A DNA stretch of 64,000 nt from CAYQQU01 sp964419545 (GTDB lineage: Bacteria; Bacteroidota; Bacteroidia; Chitinophagales; Saprospiraceae), in NCBI GenBank assembly GCA_964419545.1, contig CAYQQU010000011.1:50239-114238 (forward strand), given 5' to 3'. The notes below the pieces were generated by a model. It was not told the origin of the DNA, did not search any database, and saw only the letters and a program-made list of their open reading frames with translations. The translations under genes were made by a program, and so were the position numbers. This document shows positions 43,916 to 51,623 of the stretch, piece by piece (position 1 is the first letter of the stretch; every line of letters begins with the position of its first letter).

Positions 43916-46900
43916 GGTTTGCGTTTTTTACCTGCCGCCACGGGCGGAATGTGGTTTCCCGTTTGCCAGCGGTGCTGCATCTCTTTCCAAAAGCTGAAAA
44001 GAACGGGAACCGTAAACATAGTGATCACTTGCAACAGCATGCCGCCGAAAACGGGCACGGCCATGGGCGCCATAATGTCGGAACCGCGACCGGTAGACAT
44101 CAAGACCGGCAGTAGCGCGAGAATGGTCGTTGCCGTGGTCATCATGGCCGGCCGCACCCGGCGCAGCCCTCCCTCCACTACCGCCTCGCGGATCGCGGAA
44201 ATACTATCCGGAGCATTGGCCCGGAAACGATCGCGCAGGAAAGTAGCCACCAACACGCCATCATCCGTAGCGATCCCGAAAAGCGCCAGGAAACCGACCC
44301 ACACCGCCACGCTCAGGTTAAGCGGCGCGATCTGAAACAGGTCGCGCAGATTCAACCCCAGCAGCTCGACATTCAGAAAGCCGGGCCAGCCGTAGGCTCC
44401 GATCAACAGAAATCCGCCCGCAAAAGCCACCGCCACCCCGCTGAAGACCATTAAAGCGATCCATACTGAACGAAACTGAAAATAGAGTAATAAGAAAATG
44501 ATGGCCAGCGCCAGCGGCAAAACAACCGCCAGACGGCGGCTGGCCCGCACCTGCTGCTCGTAGGTCCCGGCAAACTGAAAACTGATGCCGGGCGGTACGG
44601 TGAGGACGCCCTCCGAGACCAGCTGGTCGAGGCGCCGACGGGCATTTTCCACCACCGTTACTTCCGCATACTCCGGTTTGCGATCGAAAAGGACGTAGCC
44701 CACTAAAAAGCCGTCTTCGCTCTTGATCGACTGCGGCCCCTGAGCATATTTTATGTCTACGACTTTCCCCAACGGGATCTGTGCGCCGTCGGAAGCAGAT
44801 ATCAGAATATGCTCCAGCGTCTCCGGGTCGTTGCGCAACTCGCGGGGATAACGCACCCGGACGGCGTACCGCTCACGCCCCTCTACCGTCTCGGTGAGCT
44901 TAACGCCGCCGATGGCGGCTTCCAGGTGTTTTTGTACTTCGACCACCGACAGGCCGTAACGGGCGATCGCCGCCCGGTCGATCGCGAGTTCCAGATAGGG
45001 TTTCCCGACGATACGCTCGGCAAAGACAGCCGGTTCCTTCACGCCCTCCACGGCCTTGAGGTGCTTTTCCAACTCCAGCCCGAACGCCTCGATGGTGCGG
45101 AGGTCCGGGCCGCGAACTTTGATGCCCAGCGGAGAGCGCATGCCGGTTTGCAGCATGACCAGCCGCGTCTCGATAGGCTGTAACTTCGGCGCCGAAGTAA
45201 CGCCCGGCAGTCGGGTGGCGCGAACTATTTCCGACCAGATGTCGTCCGGCGATCGAATGTGGTCGCGCCACTGCCGAAAATAGCGGCCGCCGGCGTCTTC
45301 AATGAGTTGCCCCGACGAGTCGCGCGCGTACGCCCCCGAGTCGTCCACCCGGTAGCGAATGCGCCGGCCCTTCGCGTCCGTCTTGTATTCCGATCTGTAC
45401 AAGATCACATTTTCGTACATGCTCACCGGAGCCGGATCGAGCGGGCTCTCTACACGACCCATTTTGCCGACTACCGTCTTCACTTCGGGGATAGCGGTTA
45501 CCGCCATATCGAGGAGGCGCAGGTTTTTGCGATTCTCCGCCATCCCGGCGTGCGGCATGGCGGTGGGCATCAGTAGGAAGGCGCCTTCGTCGAGCGAAGG
45601 CATGAATTCTTCTCCCGTCTGTTGCCAAACGCGCAGGCCCAGGTAAATCATGGCGGCCGGCGCCAGCAAAAAGAGCAACTTATAGCGCAGACACCAACGC
45701 AAAACCGGCTCGTAATAACGGATCGCCAGCTGGAAAAAACCGATCAGACCGCCCGCCAGCACGGCTACGAACAGGAAGTTTTCCACCAGCCCGTATTCCG
45801 GCCCGAGCGGTATCCAGGCATGCGCCAGAAGGTAGGCGACGAAAGCAGCGTAGAGGAAATTCTTGACAAAGCCAAAAAAGCGATTGGCGCGCGCCGAGGT
45901 GCGCCGGCGCATCCACATGGTCAATAGTCCCAAAACACCGACCAACGCAACTGCTAATCCCCCAACCGGCGAAAACTGCCACGCCAGCCAGGCGCCGCCG
46001 AGCAGGAGCAAACTGTTGCGAACGAATTCGCCCCAAAAACGCCGCCGCCAGCCCCATACCGCATGGGCCAGCGCCGGCAACACCGCAACAGCCAACACGA
46101 TGGTGGCCAGCAACGCAAAAGTCTTGGTAAATGCCAGCGGCCGAAAAAGCTTGCCCTCCGCTCCTTCCATCGCAAATACCGGAAGGAAGCTGATCACGGT
46201 AGTGGCGACGGCCGTCATCACCGCAGAGGCGACCTCGGTCGTAGCGGCATAGACAGCTTCGAGGCGCGATTCGCCGGCCGGTCCTTCTTCTAAACGCCGC
46301 ACAATACTCTCCAACAACACGATCCCCATGTCAACCATCGTACCAATCGCAATGGCGATGCCCGACAAAGCCACGATATTGGCGTCGACCCCAAAGTATC
46401 GCATCGCGACAAAGCACAATAGCACCGCAACGGGCAGAGAACCGGATATCAACAAGGAGGAAGGCAAGTTGAACAGCATAAGGATGACGACCATCACCGT
46501 GATGAGGATCTCCAGCGTGAGCGCTTCCTCCAGGGTGCCGATGGTTTCGTTGATCAACTCGGTGCGATCGTAAAAGGGAACGATTTTAACCTGCGATACC
46601 GTGCCGTCGGCCAGGGTGCGCGTTGGCAGGCCGGGGGCGACCTCCGCGATCTTGGCTTTTACATTTTGAATGACGGCCATCGGGTTGGCGCCGTAACGGG
46701 CCACCACTACGCCGCCGACCGCCTCGGCGCCCGATTTGTCCAAAGCACCCCGTCGGGTGGCGGGCCCGATGTTGACACGCGCGACGTCGCGGACGCGGAC
46801 GGGCGTATTGTCGGTGGCCTTCACCACCGCTTCTTCCAGGTCGCTGATGTTTTTGATATACCCCAGGCCCCGCACGAAATATTCCGCCAGGTTGATCTCT

Positions 46901-47619
46901 ATGGTCTGTGCACCGACGTCGAGGTTGCTGCGGCGCACTGCCTGCATCAGCATATCGAGGGTGACATCGTGCGCTTTCATCGCGTCGGGATCGGCGTCCA
47001 CCTGATATTCCTTAACGTACCCCCCCACCGAGGCTACTTCCGCCACGCCGCCGGCCGAAGCCAGCGCGTAGCGCACCTGAAAATCCTGGATCGATCGCAA
47101 TTCGTGGGGGTCCCAGCCGCCGGTCGGGTTGCCGCGCCGGTCGTAGCCCTCGAGGGTATACCAGAAAATCTGCCCCAGCGCAGTGGCGTCGGGGCCCAAA
47201 GCGGGCTGAACCCCTTCCGGCAGGGTATTCGCGGGCAACGCGTTGAGCTTCTCCAGGATGCGCGACCGGCTCCAGTAAAATTCCACCTCTTCTTCAAAGA
47301 TGACGTAGATACTGGAAAAACCGAACATGGAGTTCGACCGGACGCTCTCCACGTCGGGAACGCCGAGCAGAGCGGTCGTAAGGGGATAAGTGACCTGGTC
47401 CTCTACGTCCTGCGGCGAACGGCCCGGCCAGCGGGTAAAAACGATCTGTTGATTTTCGCCAATGTCGGGAATGGCGTCGACTGCTACGGGGTCGCGCGGC
47501 AGCCAGTCTAACCCGTAGTCGAACGGCGCCGTAGCCAATCCCCAGCCGATACATAGCACCAACAGCAGATAAGCCACGAGCTTGTTTTCCAGAAAATAGC
47601 GGATAATGCGGTTGAACAT
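43912..47619 (-). CDS. cusA: CusA-like heavy-metal efflux RND pump
   Basis: 1235 residues from the ATG at 47619 (MFNRIIRYFLENKLVAYLLL). CusA/CzcA-type features include DAIPDIGENQQIVFTRWPGR, QDVEDQVTYPLTTALLGVPD, YEVQVDADPDAMKAHDVTLD-like segments, and TM4 with IVALSGIAIAIGTMVDMGIV. Methionine residues of the periplasmic part (for example KKLRLLDM-type and FMPSLDEGAFLLMPTAMPHA) fit Cu/Ag transport. It is about 190 residues longer than E. coli CusA: an extra hydrophobic, basic segment (about 530-690) with additional membrane helices follows VAVLPALAHAVWGWRRRFWG. Such longer forms are common in Bacteroidota. The ATG is used because the preceding 38 codons read into the HYC_CC_PP gene's downstream region. 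Metal specificity is inferred from family and neighbours. Confidence 0.92.
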   Translation of the reverse strand: MFNRIIRYFLENKLVAYLLLVLCIGWGLATAPFDYGLDWLPRDPVAVDAIPDIGENQQIVFTRWPGRSPQDVEDQVTYPLTTALLGVPDVESVRSNSMFGFSSIYVIFEEEVEFYWSRSRILEKLNALPANTLPEGVQPALGPDATALGQIFWYTLEGYDRRGNPTGGWDPHELRSIQDFQVRYALASAGGVAEVASVGGYVKEYQVDADPDAMKAHDVTLDMLMQAVRRSNLDVGAQTIEINLAEYFVRGLGYIKNISDLEEAVVKATDNTPVRVRDVARVNIGPATRRGALDKSGAEAVGGVVVARYGANPMAVIQNVKAKIAEVAPGLPTRTLADGTVSQVKIVPFYDRTELINETIGTLEEALTLEILITVMVVILMLFNLPSSLLISGSLPVAVLLCFVAMRYFGVDANIVALSGIAIAIGTMVDMGIVLLESIVRRLEEGPAGESRLEAVYAATTEVASAVMTAVATTVISFLPVFAMEGAEGKLFRPLAFTKTFALLATIVLAVAVLPALAHAVWGWRRRFWGEFVRNSLLLLGGAWLAWQFSPVGGLAVALVGVLGLLTMWMRRRTSARANRFFGFVKNFLYAAFVAYLLAHAWIPLGPEYGLVENFLFVAVLAGGLIGFFQLAIRYYEPVLRWCLRYKLLFLLAPAAMIYLGLRVWQQTGEEFMPSLDEGAFLLMPTAMPHAGMAENRKNLRLLDMAVTAIPEVKTVVGKMGRVESPLDPAPVSMYENVILYRSEYKTDAKGRRIRYRVDDSGAYARDSSGQLIEDAGGRYFRQWRDHIRSPDDIWSEIVRATRLPGVTSAPKLQPIETRLVMLQTGMRSPLGIKVRGPDLRTIEAFGLELEKHLKAVEGVKEPAVFAERIVGKPYLELAIDRAAIARYGLSVVEVQKHLEAAIGGVKLTETVEGRERYAVRVRYPRELRNDPETLEHILISASDGAQIPLGKVVDIKYAQGPQSIKSEDGFLVGYVLFDRKPEYAEVTVVENARRRLDQLVSEGVLTVPPGISFQFAGTYEQQVRASRRLAVVLPLALAIIFLLLYFQFRSVWIALMVFSGVAVAFAGGFLLIGAYGWPGFLNVELLGLNLRDLFQIAPLNLSVAVWVGFLALFGIATDDGVLVATFLRDRFRANAPDSISAIREAVVEGGLRRVRPAMMTTATTILALLPVLMSTGRGSDIMAPMAVPVFGGMLLQVITMFTVPVLFSFWKEMQHRWQTGNHIPPVAAGKKRKP

Positions 47620-47771
47620 ATTCCGGATGTTGCGAATAATGGAAAATCGAAAACACAGGCCGGGACGCGCCCAGTCAAGTTTTTCCGATAAGAAAAACGC
47701 TCCGCAGCCGGACGACCGAACAGCCGTATCCACCCAGCCGGAGCATCAGCAACTAAGAATAGGTTTATCTG

Positions 47772-48221
47772 CTAACAAAGGAAAGCCTGCCACAGCACGG
47801 GGCGGTCGCAGACCAGGAGGGGAGGGCGATAATTGAGGTAATGCGGAAAAGCGTATTCGAAAAAGGAAGCAGCTGGCCAGGCCGGTGTTAAAATGACCGG
47901 CCCATGATCGGGAAGCAACAGTTTTTTGTACTCGAAATGAGTTTGCTGCAACTCTTCATCGAGTTGGAGGAGATAAGTTTTGTCGTTACAGCAATCCCTG
48001 GTAGCGTCATCATGATCATTGTGAAAGGGACAGGCAGGCTCCGGCGCATGCAGGGGACATGCTCGCTTGGCTCCGTTATCCGCCGCGTGGCAGTTCTCTG
48101 CTTTTACGAAAAAAGCCTGACTGCGCAACTCCGAACGACAATAATGCCGGTTGAGCACAAAGCCGGTGGTGCTGAGAAAAACCCAGCAGGCAAGAGCGAT
48201 ATGGAGAAAACGATAAGCCAT
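47772..48221 (-). CDS. HYC_CC_PP-family Cys/His protein
   Basis: 149 residues. An N-terminal hydrophobic segment (FLHIALACWVFLSTTGFVLN) is followed by the motifs that name this Bacteroidota family: HYC in NRHYCRSELRSQAFF, a Cys/His-rich centre (CHAADNGAKRACPLHAPEPA, FHNDHDDATRDCCNDKTYLL) with the CC pair, and PP in YLNYRPPLLVCDRP. It is usually encoded beside metal transporters and is thought to bind metal at the membrane or in the periplasm, though no biochemistry is established to my knowledge. It precedes cusA in the same direction and has a near-consensus -7 box (TATCTTTA at 48230-48237, minus strand) just before its start. Confidence 0.8.
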   Translation of the reverse strand: MAYRFLHIALACWVFLSTTGFVLNRHYCRSELRSQAFFVKAENCHAADNGAKRACPLHAPEPACPFHNDHDDATRDCCNDKTYLLQLDEELQQTHFEYKKLLLPDHGPVILTPAWPAASFFEYAFPHYLNYRPPLLVCDRPVLWQAFLC

Positions 48222-48275
48222 TTATCCGATAAAGATACAGATTCAACAAGAGGCGCCGAAACCTCTAACAAGAAT

Positions 48276-48947
48276 TTAAGCGCCCAGCACCGCCGTCCAC
48301 ACCGCTGCAAAATGCGCCGCAGTACCACCCATCACAAACAGGTGCCACAGGGCGTGTGCATACGGCAGCCGCTCATTGGTAAAGAAGGGAATGCCCGCGG
48401 TATAGGACAATCCGCCGAAGATGATCGCCGCTAAAGTGACGGTATCCATCTGGTGCAGCATCGCCGGAACGGTCAGGACCCCCAGCCAGCCCATGCCGAG
48501 GTAGAGAGCCAGCGACACCCAGGGCCAGCGGCCGAAAAAAAAGAGCTTGTAAAAAACGCCCACCGCTACCAGCACCCAGATCAACCCCAGGTAGAGGCTG
48601 CCGAGCGCGTTGTCGAGGAAAAGCAGCAACAAGGGCGTGTGCGTCCCGGCGATCAGAAAATAGATGCTGATGTGATCGGCCAGGTGCAGGCGACGTTTGA
48701 GGTCGGGCGCCCAGGCGGCGTGGTAAAAGGTCGAAGCGGCGTAGACCGTCAGCATCGACAGACAGAAGATCAGCAGGCCGATCCACTGGGCGCCGGTCAC
48801 CTGCGGCCAGGCAAAGTAAAGCAGGATGGGCGCGCCGACAAGGCCCGCCGCCAGCCCGAAAGCGTGCGTAAATACATTGAGCCGCTCCGCCTGCCAGTTG
48901 GCGGCAAGAGCGTTCTCAGGCGTGGTTTCCTGGTTGATGTACTCCAT
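48276..48947 (-). CDS. Hemolysin III / PAQR-family membrane protein
   Basis: 223 residues from the ATG at 48947 (MEYINQETTPENALAANWQA). Seven membrane segments and the family's conserved polar residues are visible: ERLNVFTHAFGLAAGLVGAP, ASTFYHAAW, HLADHISIYFLIAGTHTPLL and ALWHLFVMGGTAAHFAAVW, which together supply the His/Asp zinc-binding set of progestin and adipoQ receptor-type enzymes. Bacterial members are inner-membrane proteins often called YqfA or hemolysin III; ceramidase- or lipid hydrolase-like activity is suspected. It is the first leftward gene of the metal island, divergent from the Cys protein at 49012. The frame upstream of 48947 (to 49118) overlaps the opposite gene. Confidence 0.85.
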   Translation of the reverse strand: MEYINQETTPENALAANWQAERLNVFTHAFGLAAGLVGAPILLYFAWPQVTGAQWIGLLIFCLSMLTVYAASTFYHAAWAPDLKRRLHLADHISIYFLIAGTHTPLLLLFLDNALGSLYLGLIWVLVAVGVFYKLFFFGRWPWVSLALYLGMGWLGVLTVPAMLHQMDTVTLAAIIFGGLSYTAGIPFFTNERLPYAHALWHLFVMGGTAAHFAAVWTAVLGA

Positions 48948-49011
48948 AGGACATAGTAATTTGTTGATAAAATTGTTTGCAGATGGAAAAACCTTTAATA
49001 TTGTAACGCAA

Positions 49012-49398
49012 ATGCGAGAAAAGGTCATCATATTATGCCTCGGCTCCCTCGTGCTGGGACAATCGATGCTGCTCACCATAGTAGCCTTTTCGCTGCATTG
49101 GAACCGGGCGATGATCACTCAGGCCTATTGTGTTAACATGGACGAACCCGAATTGATGTGCGCCGGCAGCTGTTATATCGACGCCGTCACCGTCAATTTC
49201 GTGGAATCCGAGTCGGAAAGCCCGGCCGCCCGGACGGGAGAAGAAAAACCTTCGACTACTTTGTTCTATAACGCCGCCGACCCGCTCAAAAGTTCTTCGC
49301 CGGCGCCTCTTGTACACAATTCTTTTGTCTACCGGTCGTCGGTCACCCAAACCGCCGTCCCGGGACTTTTTCGCCCGCCCCGACGCCTCACCGTCTGA
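49012..49398 (+). CDS. Short membrane-anchored Cys protein of the metal island
   Basis: 128 residues from the ATG at 49012 (MREKVIILCLGSLVLGQSML). An N-terminal membrane segment or signal is followed by a Cys motif typical of a Bacteroidota family found beside copper-related receptors: AYCVNMDEPELMCAGSCYID (three Cys spaced for metal binding). The rest is Ser/Pro-rich and variable. The motif's spacing resembles metal-chelating proteins; the function is not established. It opens the rightward arm of the island, divergent from the PAQR gene with 64 bases between, so both may share a control region. Confidence 0.65.
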   Translation: MREKVIILCLGSLVLGQSMLLTIVAFSLHWNRAMITQAYCVNMDEPELMCAGSCYIDAVTVNFVESESESPAARTGEEKPSTTLFYNAADPLKSSSPAPLVHNSFVYRSSVTQTAVPGLFRPPRRLTV

Positions 49399-49526
49399 AT
49401 TTCGCTTCTGATCATTTTCATTGTATTACTTCAGGGTTGCCCCGGCGGCAAAAGCGCATCGGCTAAAAAAACGGAAGGAAGCCGCTGCAGCCGTTAACCG
49501 GCAGGCAACCGATCAATCCTGCGATC

Positions 49527-50438
49527 ATGCTACTGCGTACCTTACTGCCGGTTGCGCTCCTTTTTTTCCAGTTTAGCGCCCGCGCCTGCGACGCCTGCGG
49601 CTGCGGGCTGGCCCCGATCTACTGGGGCATCCTGCCGCAATCCGACGCCCATTACCTGGGCCTTTGGCACAACCACCAGGTTTTCCAATCAGAACTCGAC
49701 CCGGGCTTCGACGCGCTGAACGTCGGTTCGTCGCGCGAATTTTTCAATACTACCGAATTGCGCGGACGCCTCGTGTTAGGCGGTGGGTTCACCGCTTCGA
49801 CAATGATCCCTTACGCCTGGCACCGGCGCGTATCGCCCGACCTCAGCGAGAACCTGCGGGGCCCGGGCGATGTGTGGCTGGTGGTGCGCAAAGACCTGTT
49901 CAACTCGGCCGACAGCATCATGCGCGCCGTACGCCACCGGCTGCGGATCGGAGCAGGCGTAAAAGCGCCCACCGGCTCTTTTCGCGAACTCGACGATTCG
50001 CAGCTGTACAACCCCAACTTCCAATTGGGTACGGGCAGCTGGGACTACCTGCTTACGCTGACCTACAGCGCACGCCTCGAACAGCTCGGCTTCAGCCTGG
50101 ACCTCAACTACCGGTACAATACGACCAACCCCGAGGCATACCGCTTCGGCAATACGCTGAGCGGCGCCCTGACGGCCTTCCGCCGCTTCCAGGCCGGCCT
50201 CTGGGAAGTTATGCCCAACGCCGGCCTGCAGTACGAATGGGCCAACGAGAACGTCGACCGCGCTTTCCTGCAAACGCGCACCGGCGGGGAAGCCTGGCTC
50301 GGCGGCGCCGGCGTCGAGCTGTACCGCGGGCGCTGGAACCTCGGCGCCGCTTATTTTCACCCCCTGGTACAGGATTGGTTCGACGGACAGGTGAACAGCC
50401 GCGGCCGATTGTCGCTTCACTTGCAAATCTTTATTTAA
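49527..50438 (+). CDS. Outer-membrane beta-barrel protein with N-terminal CDACGCG motif
   Basis: 303 residues. A signal peptide (LRTLLPVALLFFQFSARA) is immediately followed by CDACGCGLAPIYWGILP, a three-Cys motif at the mature N-terminus that recurs in Bacteroidota transporter-like barrel proteins encoded beside copper genes. The remainder shows alternating beta strands (TTELRGRLVLGGGFTASTMI, YNPNFQLGTGSWDYLLTLTY, NAGLQYEWANENVDRAFLQT) ending in LSLHLQIFI, an outer-membrane barrel. The Cys motif could bind Cu(I) at the cell surface or periplasm. It starts an operon with the DUF4625-like, MbnP-like and MbnH-like genes, so a role in copper capture or sensing is inferred. Confidence 0.75.
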   Translation: MLLRTLLPVALLFFQFSARACDACGCGLAPIYWGILPQSDAHYLGLWHNHQVFQSELDPGFDALNVGSSREFFNTTELRGRLVLGGGFTASTMIPYAWHRRVSPDLSENLRGPGDVWLVVRKDLFNSADSIMRAVRHRLRIGAGVKAPTGSFRELDDSQLYNPNFQLGTGSWDYLLTLTYSARLEQLGFSLDLNYRYNTTNPEAYRFGNTLSGALTAFRRFQAGLWEVMPNAGLQYEWANENVDRAFLQTRTGGEAWLGGAGVELYRGRWNLGAAYFHPLVQDWFDGQVNSRGRLSLHLQIFI

Positions 50439-50852
50439 ATGCCGTTTAACATGGAAATACAACACTTACTTTTAATAATCGGAATCCCTATCCTTTTACT
50501 CGCCTCCGCCTGCGACCGGGAAGCCGAGGCCACCGTCGATGATGCCGGGCCGACCATCGAGTTTTTATCGCCCAGCCCGGGCGCCGAAGTTGAAACCGGC
50601 GCGGCGGTCTGGCTGCACGTCCGCTTTTCCGAAACGCTCGAGTTACACGAGATGCGGATCATCCTGCGTTCGGAAGAACACGCTAATATGGGGGTCCTTT
50701 TCGCCGGACACTCCCACGAAAAAGTACACGAAGTTGAAAAAGAGATCGCACTGCCCGCTATGCCGGGCACGACCTTCGAATTCGTAGCCGAAGCTTCCGA
50801 CCACGAAGGCAACGTCAGCACCGCTTCGGTGCACGTCGTGATGACACAATAA
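50439..50852 (+). CDS. DUF4625-like lipoprotein
   Basis: 137 residues; the ATG at 50439 directly follows the preceding stop codon, and a second Met at 50451 gives MEIQHLLLIIGIPILLLASA with a lipobox Cys. The mature part is an Ig-like domain of the DUF4625 type: GPTIEFLSPSPGAEVETGAA, LHVRFSETLELHEMRIILRS, and a His-containing strand GVLFAGHSHEKVHEVEK. Two His and a Met in that region could bind metal. It is tightly linked to the MbnP-like gene 29 bases downstream. The exact role is unknown. Confidence 0.7.
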   Translation: MPFNMEIQHLLLIIGIPILLLASACDREAEATVDDAGPTIEFLSPSPGAEVETGAAVWLHVRFSETLELHEMRIILRSEEHANMGVLFAGHSHEKVHEVEKEIALPAMPGTTFEFVAEASDHEGNVSTASVHVVMTQ

Positions 50853-50881
50853 TTTTTCTACACCTTTTAAACTTATCAAAA

Positions 50882-51622
50882 ATGTATTTCCGCAACCTAT
50901 TCTTCCTCTTGCTGGCCGCCGCCACGCTGCTGAACCTGACGAGCTGCAACGATGACGATGACGTCAGCATGGCCGAAGTGGATTTCCACTTCCACTATGA
51001 AGTCAACGGCCAGGATTACAATCCAAACGAGATCTATGACGTCAACGGCGCCGCCGTCCGCTTCGACGTCGCCAATTTCTACGTCGGCGGCATTCAGCTG
51101 ATGCCGGAAGAAGGCGACATGGTCGCGTTTGACGGCAAATACCTGCTGGTGACGCCCGACGTCATCCACCAGACCGTCGGCGAAGTCGATCCCGGTCACT
51201 ACCACATGGTGCGCTTCTTCGTGGGCGTCGGTCCCGATGAGAACAATCAGACGGAGACGGACTTCACCAGCCGCGAAGCCGGCGACCCGCTGGCCGAACA
51301 GACGCCGCGCATGCACTGGAACTGGAACTCGGGCTACCGCTTCATGCGCATCGACGGCGAAGTCGATACCGACGGCGACGGCGTCCCCGACCAGGCCCTG
51401 GAGTTTCACCTGGGCCGCGACGAGTACCTGACCACCCTGCAGTTTACGGCGCATACCGACCTCAAATCGGGAGAGAACGAGTACGAATTTGCGCTCGACC
51501 TCGCCGCGTTGTTTGACGGCATCGACCTGTCGACCAACTACAGCATGCACACGACGCCCGACGAAGCCGGCACGGCCGCCATCTTCGCCGCCAATTTCGA
51601 GAAAGCTTTCAGCGTAGAATAA
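50882..51622 (+). CDS. MbnP-like copper-binding protein
   Basis: 246 residues. A lipoprotein signal (MYFRNLFFLLLAAATLLNLT then SCNDDDD) precedes a domain of the MbnP family: VDFHFHYEVNGQDYNPNEIY, VRFDVANFYVGGIQLMPEEG and, in the middle, PRMHWNWNSGYRFMRIDGEV, then LEFHLGRDEYLTTLQFTAHT. In characterised systems the partner dihaem enzyme MbnH oxidises a Trp of MbnP to kynurenine, creating a Cu(I) site; Trp and His residues suitable for this are present, but I cannot assign which Trp. The stop codon is one base before the MbnH-like gene's ATG, so the two are translationally coupled. The periplasmic or lipid-anchored location is inferred. Confidence 0.78.
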   Translation: MYFRNLFFLLLAAATLLNLTSCNDDDDVSMAEVDFHFHYEVNGQDYNPNEIYDVNGAAVRFDVANFYVGGIQLMPEEGDMVAFDGKYLLVTPDVIHQTVGEVDPGHYHMVRFFVGVGPDENNQTETDFTSREAGDPLAEQTPRMHWNWNSGYRFMRIDGEVDTDGDGVPDQALEFHLGRDEYLTTLQFTAHTDLKSGENEYEFALDLAALFDGIDLSTNYSMHTTPDEAGTAAIFAANFEKAFSVE

Positions 51623-51623
51623 A

